In this document: positions 24,078 through 32,087 of the stretch, one piece after another | How the letters are laid out: every line of letters starts with the position of its first letter | Numbering within the stretch: the stretch's first letter is position 1 | NCBI RefSeq assembly: GCF_022749195.1 | Contig: NZ_CP094226.1 | Location: forward strand, 1,638,001 to 1,702,000 | Origin: Streptococcus oralis | GTDB lineage: Bacteria; Bacillota; Bacilli; Lactobacillales; Streptococcaceae | DNA length: 64,000 nucleotides | Direction: 5' to 3' | Program-made: the position numbers and the translations under genes | Notes under the pieces: generated by a model | Told to the model about the DNA's origin: nothing | The model's database searches: none | The model's input: the letters and a program-made list of their open reading frames with translations, nothing else

Positions 24078-24881
24078 TTAAAACAGGCCAAATAAGTGCA
24101 TCATTGGAAAAACAATCAGCATGCTGTCAAAGCGATCCAACACACCGCCATGTCCAGGGATAAATTTTCCAGAATCCTTAACACCGAAATGGCGTTTCGC
24201 AGCACTCTCAATCAAGTCACCAAACTGACCTGCCACACTGAAGAAGGCAGCAAAGAGACTCATTCTATAAATCCCATAAGGAAGAGCAACTGTGCTGTCC
24301 ACTAACATGAAAATCACTGTTATCAGTACCGCACCTAGAATACCCCCGACAAATCCCTCAATACTCTTATTAGGAGAAACTCTCGGAGCCAACTTATGTT
24401 TACCAAAATTCATCCCTGTCAGGTAGGCTGCGCTATCTGTCGCCCAAACGATAAAAAGGGCCAAAAGTACCTTGTCAAAACCTGCCACCCGAGCATCTAG
24501 TAAGGCATTGAAGCCAAAACCAACATAAAAGCTCACAGCAATTGGAAAAGCGGCATCTTCAATCGTATAGTTTTTACTGAAGACGGTCGTCCCTAGCATT
24601 ATGGTAATCAAAACACTGTAGGCAACCACATTCCCATCAACAGGCAAAAATGTTAGGTAATTTTCTAAAGGAACTGTTAGAGCGAAGGTCGCAAAAAGAG
24701 TCAAAGCGCCCTCAATGGTCATAGTCTTTAGCCCCTTCATGTGCAAGAGTTCATGGACGCCTAGCATCGCTAACAAGCCAATCCCTATCTGCAACAAGAG
24801 CCCACCCGCAAACAAGACTGGAAGGAAAATCGCCAGGGCCAATACCGCAAACAATGTTCTCTTTTGTAAATCCTTGGTCAT
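24078..24881 (-). CDS. cdsA: Phosphatidate cytidylyltransferase
   Basis: Makes CDP-diacylglycerol, the precursor of anionic phospholipids. 267 residues, about eight transmembrane helices. The CdsA signature is seen in SPNKSIEGFVGG and PGHGGVLDRFDSM. It starts eight bases after uppS, the common order uppS-cdsA-rseP. Confidence 0.96.
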   Translation of the reverse strand: MTKDLQKRTLFAVLALAIFLPVLFAGGLLLQIGIGLLAMLGVHELLHMKGLKTMTIEGALTLFATFALTVPLENYLTFLPVDGNVVAYSVLITIMLGTTVFSKNYTIEDAAFPIAVSFYVGFGFNALLDARVAGFDKVLLALFIVWATDSAAYLTGMNFGKHKLAPRVSPNKSIEGFVGGILGAVLITVIFMLVDSTVALPYGIYRMSLFAAFFSVAGQFGDLIESAAKRHFGVKDSGKFIPGHGGVLDRFDSMLIVFPMMHLFGLF

Positions 24882-24889
24882 ATCTTCTC

Positions 24890-25648
24890 CTAAACTCCTC
24901 CAAAACGGCGATTGCGATGGTTAAAAGCAGCAATAGCTTCCTGCAAGGCGGCTTCATCAAAATCAGGCCACAAGGTATCCGTAAAGTAAAGCTCACTATA
25001 GGCTGCTTGCCATGGCAAGAAATTACTTAAACGCAACTCACCACTCGTACGGATAATCAAATCAGGATCCCGCAAATCCTTTGGCAGGTGTTGCGTAAAA
25101 AGATAGTCCCCAATCATATCTTCTGTGATGTCACCAGGGTTGATTTTAGCATCTAAAACATCTTGAGCCAAGCTCTTAAGCGCCTGCGTAATTTCAGCAC
25201 GACCACCGTAGTTAAGCGCAAAATTGAGAATCAAGCCCGTATTGTTCTTGGTCAACTCCTCTGCTTTTTTCAAAGCTTCAAAAGTCGTCTTAGGCAGACG
25301 GTCTGTCTCCCCAATCATCTGAATCTTAACGTTATTTGCGTGCAATTCAGGGACGTAGTTATCATAAAATTCGACTGGCAAATTCATGATAAACTTGACT
25401 TCTTGATCTGGGCGTGTCCAATTTTCCGTTGAAAAGGCATAAACCGTGATGACCTTAACTCCCATCTTGTTAGCTGCCTTGGTCACTTTTTGGAGGGCTT
25501 CCATCCCCGCCTTATGACCAAAAACCCGTGGTTGCATCCGTTTTTTAGCCCAACGACCATTCCCATCCATGATGATGCCAATATGAGCAGGAACCTGTGT
25601 TGGAACCTCAACTTCTACAGCTTTATCTTTCTTAAAAAATCCAAACAT
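24890..25648 (-). CDS. uppS: Undecaprenyl diphosphate synthase
   Basis: cis-Prenyltransferase that makes the C55 lipid carrier for cell-wall and capsule units. 252 residues. The conserved MDGNGRWAKKR (catalytic Asp) and FALNYGGRAEI motifs are present, as are IIRTSGELRLSNFLPWQAAYSE near the C-terminus (RxSNFLxWQ). I start at the ATG at 25646-25648 (MFGFFKK); the reading from an upstream TTG would place the ribosome site inside the gene. Confidence 0.97.
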   Translation of the reverse strand: MFGFFKKDKAVEVEVPTQVPAHIGIIMDGNGRWAKKRMQPRVFGHKAGMEALQKVTKAANKMGVKVITVYAFSTENWTRPDQEVKFIMNLPVEFYDNYVPELHANNVKIQMIGETDRLPKTTFEALKKAEELTKNNTGLILNFALNYGGRAEITQALKSLAQDVLDAKINPGDITEDMIGDYLFTQHLPKDLRDPDLIIRTSGELRLSNFLPWQAAYSELYFTDTLWPDFDEAALQEAIAAFNHRNRRFGGV

Positions 25649-25680
25649 GTTCTTATTCCTATTCAAAAATCTATCGTTTC

Positions 25681-25689
25681 ATTATACCA
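25681..25689 (-). promoter_or_regulatory. uppS operon promoter (extended -10)
   Basis: TGGTATAAT, an extended -10, about 25 bases upstream of the uppS ribosome site; no good -35 box was found. Confidence 0.6.
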
Positions 25690-25737
25690 TATTTCCCTAT
25701 TTTCTTCTATTGCTAAGTTATTAGCTCTCCGTACGGA

Positions 25738-25831
25738 CAAAAAATAAGCCGCCTGATTGGGCGACTTAATTTTATAGGGAGATTATTATGAAAAAGTTTT
25801 AGGAGTTTAAGTTAAGTTTCTCTTAACTTAT
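25738..25831 (-). ncRNA. CiaR-dependent small RNA (csRNA), copy A
   Basis: About 94 nt, leftward. It starts seven bases after a -10 TATACT (25838-25843) and ends at an intrinsic terminator (GTCGCC / GGCGGC stem, then T-run). The RNA carries two anti-Shine-Dalgarno stretches, CTCCT and TCATAATAATCTCC; the second can pair with both a ribosome site and an AUG. This is the design of pneumococcal csRNAs, which repress comC and other mRNAs. Confidence 0.82.
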
Positions 25832-25853
25832 GAGTCTAGTATACCGTCCCTAA

Positions 25854-25870
25854 CTTAAATTTTTCTTAAG
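25854..25870 (-). promoter_or_regulatory. CiaR box of csRNA copy A
   Basis: Leftward CTTAAG-N5-TTTAAG direct repeat placed 10 bases upstream of the -10 box. It overlaps the last codons of the nucleotidyltransferase-like gene. Confidence 0.8.
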
Positions 25871-26439
25871 TTTTTTGAGAAAGTCAGATTTTCCCATTTT
25901 TCTTGCCACTTTTTCTTGGACATCCGTTCTTGATAGAGTTTCATTCGGTCTCTATTCTCTATGAAGTGAGGAGTTGGAGATACCTGAAAATTCAAAATAT
26001 CCTCTAAACCATAAGGCGCAAAGAGATCTAAAGTTGCGTCAGCATGCAAGCGGAGTCCTATAGCCGTACAACGTTCTGGATACTTACTCATAGCATCACG
26101 AGAACTGGTATAGGGCGCAGTGTGAGGACTGTGCAGATGCATATAGACCTGATTTTTCAACTCCCACTGGTACTGAGGAAAATCCTCTCTCAGCTTGTTC
26201 TCTAGGGATACTGTTTCCTCATAAGAAACATCTGGATCAAAGAAAATCACATCCACATCTGTTTCACGGTCAAAAGGCGATTTGTCTGACAAGAGATTCC
26301 AGATAAAATTTCGAACTGAACCAGCTGCCAACCACGAGTCTTTCAGACCAAGGTCACGAATGATGGTCAGAATGGTCATCATATCCAGATTTTCTCTGAA
26401 AGCATCTAGAATTTCTTGTTCATTTTTCACTGTATTCAT
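25855..26439 (-). CDS. Nucleotidyltransferase-family protein (DUF925-like)
   Basis: 194 residues, resembling the DUF925 nucleotidyltransferase family: [11 protein letters not shown] and [14 protein letters not shown] give the G-S-x(n)-D-x-D pattern of a nucleotidyltransferase active site. Function unknown. The start is uncertain: the ATG at 26437-26439 overlaps the end of ruvB by 20 bases, and an earlier ATG at 26454 is also possible. It is translated from the ruvB transcript and ends over the CiaR box of a small RNA gene. Confidence 0.8.
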   Translation of the reverse strand: MNTVKNEQEILDAFRENLDMMTILTIIRDLGLKDSWLAAGSVRNFIWNLLSDKSPFDRETDVDVIFFDPDVSYEETVSLENKLREDFPQYQWELKNQVYMHLHSPHTAPYTSSRDAMSKYPERCTAIGLRLHADATLDLFAPYGLEDILNFQVSPTPHFIENRDRMKLYQERMSKKKWQEKWENLTFSKNLRKI

Positions 26440-27418
26440 AGCCCAAATGCTCATATGCCTTAGCAGTTGCCACCCGTCCAGACCTTGTCCGCATGATAAA
26501 ACCTTTTTGAATCAGGTAAGGTTCGTACATATCTTCGACCGTCTCGCGCTCCTCAGCAATATTAACGGAGAGAGTTCCTAATCCGACAGGACCACCACCG
26601 TACATCTCAATCATGGTGCGAAGGATTTTCTGGTCCACATAGTCCAAACCTTCATGGTCTATATCTAACATGGTCAAAGCCTTATCGGTAATAACATCAT
26701 CGATAACCCCATTCCCCATAATCTGGGCAAAGTCGCGCACGCGCTTGAGAAGACGATTGGCGATACGAGGAGTTCCTCGACTACGTAAGGCCAACTCCGA
26801 AGCTGCTTCATGGGTGATTTCCATCTCAAAAATATCTGCTGTCCGCTCAACAATCTCTGTCAAGTCAGCGTGGGCATAGTATTCCATATGACCTGTAATC
26901 CCAAAACGTGCCCGCAGAGGATTTGAGAGCATCCCCGCACGTGTCGTTGCACCAATCAAGGTGAATGGTGGCAAGTCCAAATGAACACTGCGACTGCCTT
27001 CACCAGCCCCAATCATGATATCAATGTAGAAGTCTTCCATGGCACTATAAAGCACCTCTTCCACCGGCATGGGCAAGCGATGAATCTCGTCAATAAAGAG
27101 AACGTCTCCAGGCTCCAAATCATTCAAAATCGCTACCAGATCACCCGCTTTTTCAATGACAGGACCAGACGTTTGCTTGAGATTGACTCCCAGTTCATTG
27201 GCAATAACAAAGGCCATGGTTGTTTTCCCGAGACCTGGAGGACCAAATAAAAGAACATGGTCCAGTGCCTCATCCCGCATTTTGGCAGCCTCAATAAAGA
27301 TTTGAAGCTGGTCCTTGACCTTATCCTGTCCAATATATTCACGTAAATACTGAGGACGGAGGGTACGTTCTACCAACTCCTCATCCCCCATGATTTCATT
27401 GTCTAAAATTCTACTCAT
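26420..27418 (-). CDS. ruvB: Holliday junction branch-migration helicase RuvB
   Basis: Hexameric AAA+ motor that drives Holliday junction migration with RuvA. 332 residues. Walker [10 protein letters not shown], Walker [10 protein letters not shown], sensor 1 LIGATTRAG and the winged-helix C-terminus ([16 protein letters not shown]) are visible. ruvA is not adjacent, as is usual in streptococci. Confidence 0.97.
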   Translation of the reverse strand: MSRILDNEIMGDEELVERTLRPQYLREYIGQDKVKDQLQIFIEAAKMRDEALDHVLLFGPPGLGKTTMAFVIANELGVNLKQTSGPVIEKAGDLVAILNDLEPGDVLFIDEIHRLPMPVEEVLYSAMEDFYIDIMIGAGEGSRSVHLDLPPFTLIGATTRAGMLSNPLRARFGITGHMEYYAHADLTEIVERTADIFEMEITHEAASELALRSRGTPRIANRLLKRVRDFAQIMGNGVIDDVITDKALTMLDIDHEGLDYVDQKILRTMIEMYGGGPVGLGTLSVNIAEERETVEDMYEPYLIQKGFIMRTRSGRVATAKAYEHLGYEYSEK

Positions 27419-27424
27419 GGCTCT

Positions 27425-27453
27425 ATTATATCAAAAATCCAGCCTACAAACAA
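27425..27453 (-). promoter_or_regulatory. ruvB promoter
   Basis: -35 TTGTTT (27448-27453), 17-base spacer, -10 TATAAT (27425-27430). Its -35 overlaps the terminator T-run of csRNA copy B. Confidence 0.65.
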
Positions 27454-27652
27454 AAAAGCCACCTGATTGGGTGACCTCTTTAGGGAGATTATTATGAAAA
27501 AGAAAAGTTTAGGATTTCATTAAATAAAGGGTACTCAATGAAAATCGAAATCAGACTAGGCAGATAGACGCAAGCATAACTATAGTTAGCTAAGTCGACT
27601 CTAACGAAGTATGGTGAGATTTTCGAAGAGTATTAGGAGGTCTTTATTTAAT
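27451..27652 (-). ncRNA. Enlarged CiaR-dependent small RNA (csRNA), copy B, with RUP-like insert
   Basis: About 202 nt, leftward. -10 TATTAT (27659-27664), then a stem CATTAAATAAAG / CTTTATTTAATG whose loop holds ACCTCCTA, then TCATAATAATCTCCC, then a terminator (GTCACC / GGTGGC plus T-run at 27452-27457). A 101-bp RUP-like element sits in the loop. Without it the RNA would be about 100 nt, like copies A and D. Confidence 0.8.
27532..27632. repeat. RUP-like element inside csRNA copy B
   Basis: 101-bp element with terminal inverted repeats TACTCAATGAAAATC / GATTTTCGAAGAGTA (12 of 15), bounded by TA. It splits the small RNA gene between its first anti-Shine-Dalgarno loop and the closing arm of that stem. 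Confidence 0.7.
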
Positions 27653-27674
27653 GGTTATATAATACAAGAGGAAT

Positions 27675-27691
27675 CTTAAAGCTAACTTAAC
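27675..27691 (-). promoter_or_regulatory. CiaR box of csRNA copy B
   Basis: Leftward GTTAAG-N5-TTTAAG, 10 bases upstream of the -10 box. Confidence 0.75.
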
Positions 27692-27754
27692 TTTTTCTTT
27701 GATTTATCATTTTTTAAAAATTTTTTTCCAAATGGATTTTTCCTCTCCAAGTCA

Positions 27755-27955
27755 TAAAAAAGCCACCTGATTGGGTGACTTCTTTAGGAGATTATGATGA
27801 AAAAGAAAAGTTTGGGATTTCATTAAATAAAGGGCACTCAATGAAAATCGAAATCACACCAGGCAGATAGGCGCAAGCATAACGATAGTTAGCTAAGTCG
27901 ACTCTAACGAAGGTTGATGAGATTTTCGAAGAGTATTAGGAGGTCTTTATTTAAT
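27755..27955 (-). ncRNA. Enlarged CiaR-dependent small RNA (csRNA), copy C, with RUP-like insert
   Basis: About 201 nt, leftward, closely similar to copy B at a distance of 303-304 bp and interrupted by the same element at the same position. -10 TAATAT (27962-27967). The terminator stem GTCACC / GGTGGC ends in a T-run at 27756-27761. Both anti-Shine-Dalgarno stretches are retained. The pair looks like a tandem duplication of an already interrupted gene. Confidence 0.8.
27835..27935. repeat. RUP-like element inside csRNA copy C
   Basis: 101 bp, near-identical to the element at 27532-27632; the left end has changed from TACTC to CACTC. Confidence 0.7.
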
Positions 27956-27977
27956 AACTATATATTACACAAGGAGA

Positions 27978-27994
27978 CTTAAACTTTACTTAAG
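27978..27994 (-). promoter_or_regulatory. CiaR box of csRNA copy C
   Basis: Leftward CTTAAG-N5-TTTAAG, 10 bases upstream of the -10 box. Confidence 0.78.
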
Positions 27995-28008
27995 AAAAAA
28001 TGATTTTT

Positions 28009-28425
28009 TTATCTTTTTCGATCCACCCAAATCATCCCTGTACAATCATAAGTAGATAAGATTTCAAATCCCAGAGAACGATAGAATTCCAAGGTTTTTT
28101 CTGTCTGTTCGGTCACTAGTTGGACTTGATAGGCATCTTTGTAATCACCTAAAGCCTCTTTCATTAAGGCACTGCCAATCCCTTGGCGCTGATAGCTAGG
28201 CAAAACGATCAAATCCTGGACAAAAATCGATGAAAAACCATCTCCAACCAAACGGACCAAGCCCACCACGGCATCGCCATCAAGTGCTATATAAATCGCT
28301 AATGAGTGAGACAAGGCTTTCTTCAACATCTGAGGTTGATGTGTATAATTTGTCCATCCAACTGCCTGATAGAGATGCAAAACATCCTCTAGCTTGACAA
28401 TTTCTTGCCTTCTAATAGTCATCAT
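28009..28425 (-). CDS. GNAT-family N-acetyltransferase
   Basis: 138 residues. The acetyl-CoA-binding motif A is seen in IVLPSYQRQGIGSALMKEAL (Q/RxxGxG/A), with the typical FYRSLGF near the C-terminus. The acceptor is unknown. It starts 11 bases after the larger acetyltransferase gene, so the two form an operon. Two ATG codons in tandem (28425, 28422) leave the exact start open. Confidence 0.88.
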   Translation of the reverse strand: MMTIRRQEIVKLEDVLHLYQAVGWTNYTHQPQMLKKALSHSLAIYIALDGDAVVGLVRLVGDGFSSIFVQDLIVLPSYQRQGIGSALMKEALGDYKDAYQVQLVTEQTEKTLEFYRSLGFEILSTYDCTGMIWVDRKR

Positions 28426-28436
28426 CTCAATACCTC

Positions 28437-29132
28437 TCAGAATTCTCTCAAGCTCTTGTACTGTCGTCCATTTTTATCAAAATTTTCAGGAGCCAACCAT
28501 GTTTCTAAACGAGCTTTGACTTGAGGCCAGTCCTTATCAATCATAGACAACCAATCCGTATCTCTCGTACGCCCCTTATAAACGACTGCCTGGCGGAAGG
28601 TTCCTTCATAGACAAAGCCCAAACGCTCCGCAGCTCGTCTGGATGGCAGATTAAGAGAATCACATTTCCATTCGTAGCGACGATAGTTAATCTCCTCAAA
28701 AACATACCGTGCCAGTAGATATTGAGCCTCTGTCCCTATACGTGTTCCCCTGAGCTCTGGAGAAAAAGTGACAGCTCCCACTTCTATTACTCGGTTATTC
28801 TGGTCAATGCGCATGAGAGAAAAAGTTCCCAAAGCCTTACCAGTTGCCTTATCTATAATCACGTAGTAAAAACGGTCCTTACGAGCCAACATCTGATTTA
28901 AGACGGTAACCAGTTCCTCCATATCTGCCACTGGTTCCTGAAAGAGGTAGGTCCACATCTCCCGAGGTGTATTTGGACCATAAACAGCTAGCAAATCCTC
29001 AGCATGCTTTTCCACCGAAAGAGCCTCTATCCGAGCGTAGCGCCCTTCTAAGAAATCAATGGAAGGCAATTCACCTGGTGTATAACCTTCCATTGACTCA
29101 CCAATCATCTGACCATATTCGTTTACTGGCAT
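28437..29132 (-). CDS. GNAT-family N-acetyltransferase (RimJ/RimL type)
   Basis: 231 residues, in the RimJ/RimL-like group that acetylates ribosomal proteins, amino acids or antibiotics. Motif SPELRGTRIGTEAQYLLARYVFEE and SLNLPSRRAAERLGFVYEG (Asn/Ser-rich active-site strand) are present. Substrate unknown. AAGGAG precedes the start. First gene of a two-gene operon. Confidence 0.87.
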   Translation of the reverse strand: MPVNEYGQMIGESMEGYTPGELPSIDFLEGRYARIEALSVEKHAEDLLAVYGPNTPREMWTYLFQEPVADMEELVTVLNQMLARKDRFYYVIIDKATGKALGTFSLMRIDQNNRVIEVGAVTFSPELRGTRIGTEAQYLLARYVFEEINYRRYEWKCDSLNLPSRRAAERLGFVYEGTFRQAVVYKGRTRDTDWLSMIDKDWPQVKARLETWLAPENFDKNGRQYKSLREF

Positions 29133-29225
29133 CGTTTTCTCCTTGTTTTACGCTGAAAATACTATATCATAATTTTCTCTATATGGAAACTAGCACTCTC
29201 CCCAAACTTCATTCTCAACACTACA

Positions 29226-29645
29226 TTAGTGATTCATTTTCTTTCTTTTCTCTTCTAAGGCTTGATTAATTCGTTGGGTGAGTTTGTGAGTTTGCCAGAT
29301 CTGGTACAACCATATCAGTCCATAAATTAACAAGAAAAAGAACCACAGCAAGGGACTCAACAATGCTGAACCCCAGCCAAAAAATAGGTAGGTCAATACT
29401 AAAATAGTAGCTGTCGCTAACAAATGAACTCCTACACGCATACTATAAGCAAGAAATTCTAGCCTTTCAAGGATTAAGGTCAATACTCCCATAATTCCAC
29501 TCATCAAAAACAAAGCTAGAATATTTTTTGTCGTTGGTGCGGGATAGGTAATACCTGAATAAAACTGAGCCAATAACACCAAACTCAAATAAACAAAGGA
29601 GGCCGTCCGCATTCCCGATACAAAATAAGCAATCAATCGCTTCAT
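29226..29645 (-). CDS. DUF3021 four-helix membrane protein
   Basis: 139 residues, four predicted transmembrane helices and a basic C-terminal tail (EEKRKKMNH). DUF3021 proteins are usually encoded next to LytTR regulators and are thought to hold them at the membrane, like HdrM or BrsM in S. mutans. Here it follows a LytTR gene by 9 bases. Confidence 0.8.
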   Translation of the reverse strand: MKRLIAYFVSGMRTASFVYLSLVLLAQFYSGITYPAPTTKNILALFLMSGIMGVLTLILERLEFLAYSMRVGVHLLATATILVLTYLFFGWGSALLSPLLWFFFLLIYGLIWLYQIWQTHKLTQRINQALEEKRKKMNH

Positions 29646-29654
29646 GATTTTCTC

Positions 29655-30110
29655 CTATAAACCTAGATAATCCATTAAGGACTTAACGTATTTCCGACTC
29701 ACACTCGATTTGAGACCCCGAGTCATCTTAGCCATCATGTTCCCTGAAAAGCTATCCGATAATGACTCTAAATGGTCAATGTTTATAACTGAATGACGCG
29801 ATATTTGTATAAAGTTACGTCGATTAATTCGATGCTGAAAGTTTGTCAATGTTTCCTTAGTTTTATAAATCCCATCTACCGTATAAATGGTCAACAAATT
29901 CTTATCGATATCTGCTAGAATAAGATCCTCAATTTTCACCATAACCAGATGATCATCCGTTCGAATAGGAATGACCACCTGATTAGTCGTTGAAAATTGT
30001 TCTAAATACTCCATGACTTCTCTTGCTTGGTCGGTTAACTGAGCTGCCTGAATTAAAATGTGTGGGTCTTTTTCTGAAAACTCTGTCTTCATTTCAAAAC
30101 GAATCTTCAT
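29655..30110 (-). CDS. LytTR-domain transcription regulator
   Basis: 151 residues. The LytTR DNA-binding domain spans about residues 45-150, with the VKIEDLILADIDKNLLTIYT and FIQISRHSVINIDHLESLS blocks typical of the family. There is no receiver domain, so activity is probably set by the neighbouring DUF3021 protein. Direct repeats of the LytTR kind lie in the promoter of the operon. Confidence 0.88.
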   Translation of the reverse strand: MKIRFEMKTEFSEKDPHILIQAAQLTDQAREVMEYLEQFSTTNQVVIPIRTDDHLVMVKIEDLILADIDKNLLTIYTVDGIYKTKETLTNFQHRINRRNFIQISRHSVINIDHLESLSDSFSGNMMAKMTRGLKSSVSRKYVKSLMDYLGL

Positions 30111-30128
30111 TTTCTCTCCAATACATCT

Positions 30129-30971
30129 TTATTTTCTCTTGCTAAACACTTTAACAAATAACATCCAAAGAAGAATAGCGACGAGACTGATAATAACCAC
30201 TATAAAGTATGTTTCTTCCTTTGTCAATAGTTCTTGACAGTTGATTTGGATTCCCATTTTTTCTTGAAATTCCTGTAACAGACTGTTGTTTCCTGAAAAT
30301 GCGGTCTCTAACCGATCTTTCATCAAGACTTGTCGATAAAGAGAAGCAATATAAGTTGCAGGGGTACATTTCATGAAAAGCTGTGCAGAATCAGGTAATA
30401 CTCCAATGGGGATATAAGTTCCTACTAAAAATCCAGAAGCAGTTCCCACTATCGTTGCCAGTTTCCCAAGGCTATCTACAGATTGAAAACGGTAAATCAA
30501 GAGAACATTTACCAAACTTGAAAGCAGACTGCTTAACAACATAATCAAAGCGATTTCCGGTAAATGACTGATAACTGGGCTCTCTTTAAAATAAAAACTC
30601 ATAACAGCATACATAAACACCTGCATGATAAAAGAAATGACAATACTACTGATTAGATAGGACGTCTGTAAGCCCCAGTTACCTAAATCTGTCAAGAAGA
30701 GATCTTGATCCACTTGATTTTCGCGGTCCTGTACCATTTGTGTAAGAGCCGTAAAACTAGTTGTCATCCCAGTCACAGCCAAGGTCCCACCCATCAGCCA
30801 GTTATTTAAAAGGTTCGTATTATCAGGGAGTTGGGACCAAGCATCCGTCAAGTTCTTCTGCAAAAAAATGATATAAAGGAGGAAGGAAATCAATGCCCCC
30901 AATAATGAGAAAAATACTCCCGAACGATTACGAAAATATAAGATAAAATTCCGTTTCAATAAAGCTAGCAT
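30129..30971 (-). CDS. ABC-2 type exporter permease
   Basis: 280 residues with about six transmembrane helices, DrrB/NodJ-type. The start codon overlaps the stop of the ATPase gene (TAATG), so translation is coupled. It forms the membrane part of an exporter whose cargo (drug, peptide or lipid) is unknown. Confidence 0.85.
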   Translation of the reverse strand: MLALLKRNFILYFRNRSGVFFSLLGALISFLLYIIFLQKNLTDAWSQLPDNTNLLNNWLMGGTLAVTGMTTSFTALTQMVQDRENQVDQDLFLTDLGNWGLQTSYLISSIVISFIMQVFMYAVMSFYFKESPVISHLPEIALIMLLSSLLSSLVNVLLIYRFQSVDSLGKLATIVGTASGFLVGTYIPIGVLPDSAQLFMKCTPATYIASLYRQVLMKDRLETAFSGNNSLLQEFQEKMGIQINCQELLTKEETYFIVVIISLVAILLWMLFVKVFSKRK

Positions 30972-31837
30972 TAGCGAACCTCTCTTCCTGTAAGTGCAAT
31001 AAAGGCATCATCCATAGTACCTGGGCGAAACTCAAAAGAATCAATTTCTTCTCGAACTTTTGCCAAATATTCAATGGCTTCCTGTGACGTCCTTGGATAA
31101 AAAAGATATTCCAACTCATTTTCTTCCTCTACTGTCATTCCAGTCTGTAGCAATTTTTCTAGATCCTTCATTTCCTTAAAACGAATTTTTAGGATATTAG
31201 ATGCATACTGGCTTTTAATAGCAGTCGCAGAACCTTGCGCAATCACTTTCCCATGATCAACGATATAGATCTGATCCGCTTCATCTGCTTCATCCAGATA
31301 ATGAGTCGTTAAGATAATAGTCATCCCTTCATCCTTTTGTAGTCGATACAGTAGATCCCAGATGGATTTGCGAGTCTGAATATCAAGACCTGTCGTTGGT
31401 TCATCCAAGAAAAGAATATCTGGTCGCGAAAGAAGAGCACGCGCAATATCAACCCGACGTTTTTGCCCACCTGACAAAGTCCCATATAGTTGTTTCTGGA
31501 AAGCCGTCAAACCCAGTTGATGAATCAAATCATCCACACGACTTGCCGCAATCTCCTTATACTGTTGAGCGCGAATCGTGAGATTTTCCCTAACCGTCAA
31601 CATCTCATCCAGTACACTAGCTTGAAAAACAACTCCGATTTTCGTATTTGGCGCATATCGAATCTGACCTTGTGTCGGCTTTTTCAAACCGATTAACATG
31701 GAAATAGTGGTTGATTTCCCTGCACCATTGGGTCCCAAAATAGCATTGAAACTGCCTTTTTCAAACTCTAACTGAATATCGTCAACAGCCATATGATTGC
31801 CATACCGTTTAGTCAAATGTTTAGCTTGTAAAATCAT
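30971..31837 (-). CDS. ABC exporter ATP-binding protein
   Basis: 288 residues, DrrA/CcmA family. Walker A GPNGAGKST, signature LSGGQKRR, Walker B DILFLDEP and H-loop TTHYLDEAD are present, and a C-terminal extension of about 70 residues follows. It is the first gene of the four-gene operon ATPase-permease-LytTR-DUF3021. Confidence 0.9.
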   Translation of the reverse strand: MILQAKHLTKRYGNHMAVDDIQLEFEKGSFNAILGPNGAGKSTTISMLIGLKKPTQGQIRYAPNTKIGVVFQASVLDEMLTVRENLTIRAQQYKEIAASRVDDLIHQLGLTAFQKQLYGTLSGGQKRRVDIARALLSRPDILFLDEPTTGLDIQTRKSIWDLLYRLQKDEGMTIILTTHYLDEADEADQIYIVDHGKVIAQGSATAIKSQYASNILKIRFKEMKDLEKLLQTGMTVEEENELEYLFYPRTSQEAIEYLAKVREEIDSFEFRPGTMDDAFIALTGREVR

Positions 31838-31862
31838 CTTTTTTCCTCCTCTTTACCACACT

Positions 31863-31931
31863 AGTTTAACAAAAAGAATGAAAGAAAAATCGACTTTTGA
31901 GATAAGTGGTTAAAATGAGAGGTTAAGTGGT
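31863..31931 (-). promoter_or_regulatory. Promoter and LytTR direct repeats of the ABC exporter operon
   Basis: Leftward -10 TAAACT (31863-31868) with a poor -35 (GATTTT, 31886-31891). ACCACTTA occurs twice (31924-31931 and 31903-31910), with starts exactly 21 bases apart, that is two helical turns, and the nearer copy is about 11 bases upstream of the -35. This is the layout expected for an activating LytTR regulator. Confidence 0.65.
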
Positions 31932-32002
31932 GAGATGATGGAAACAGAATTATATTTTTCAATCAAAAAATCCTCCAGATTCTACTCTGAAAGATTCATT
32001 TC

Positions 32003-32035
32003 TTATTTAATAACGATATTAACAAGTTTGGTTGG
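32003..32035 (-). pseudogene. Displaced remnant of a leuS 3' end
   Basis: Read leftward it encodes PTKLVNIVIK and a stop, nearly the same peptide as the real LeuRS end ([10 protein letters not shown]), with several synonymous differences (about 26 of 33 bases match). It lies 53 bases beyond the leuS stop codon. Confidence 0.8.
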
Positions 32036-32062
32036 CTTCAATAGTCCAGTGGACTATTGAAG
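32036..32062. repeat. 27-bp near-perfect palindrome
   Basis: Arms CTTCAATAGTCCA / TGGACTATTGAAG around a single central G. It lies between the displaced leuS remnant and the intact leuS stop. No T-run follows, so it is not a good terminator. Confidence 0.8.
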
Positions 32063-32087
32063 GTGGCAGATAGGGCTAATAAACTCG

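Noticed and set aside
27480..27525. Tiny rightward ORF with a good ribosome site (GGAGATTATTATGAAAAAG), repeated near 25.8, 27.8 and 42.0 kb
   Set aside because: It is the reverse complement of the target-mimic part of the csRNAs, which is complementary to ribosome sites and start codons by design. The peptides differ in length between copies and are not conserved.
27451..27955. CRISPR-like or direct-repeat array
   Set aside because: Only two units of about 300 bp, explained as duplicated csRNA genes with inserted repeats; no short regularly spaced repeats anywhere in the window.
32036..32062. leuS terminator
   Set aside because: The palindrome is not followed by a T-run in the leuS direction.
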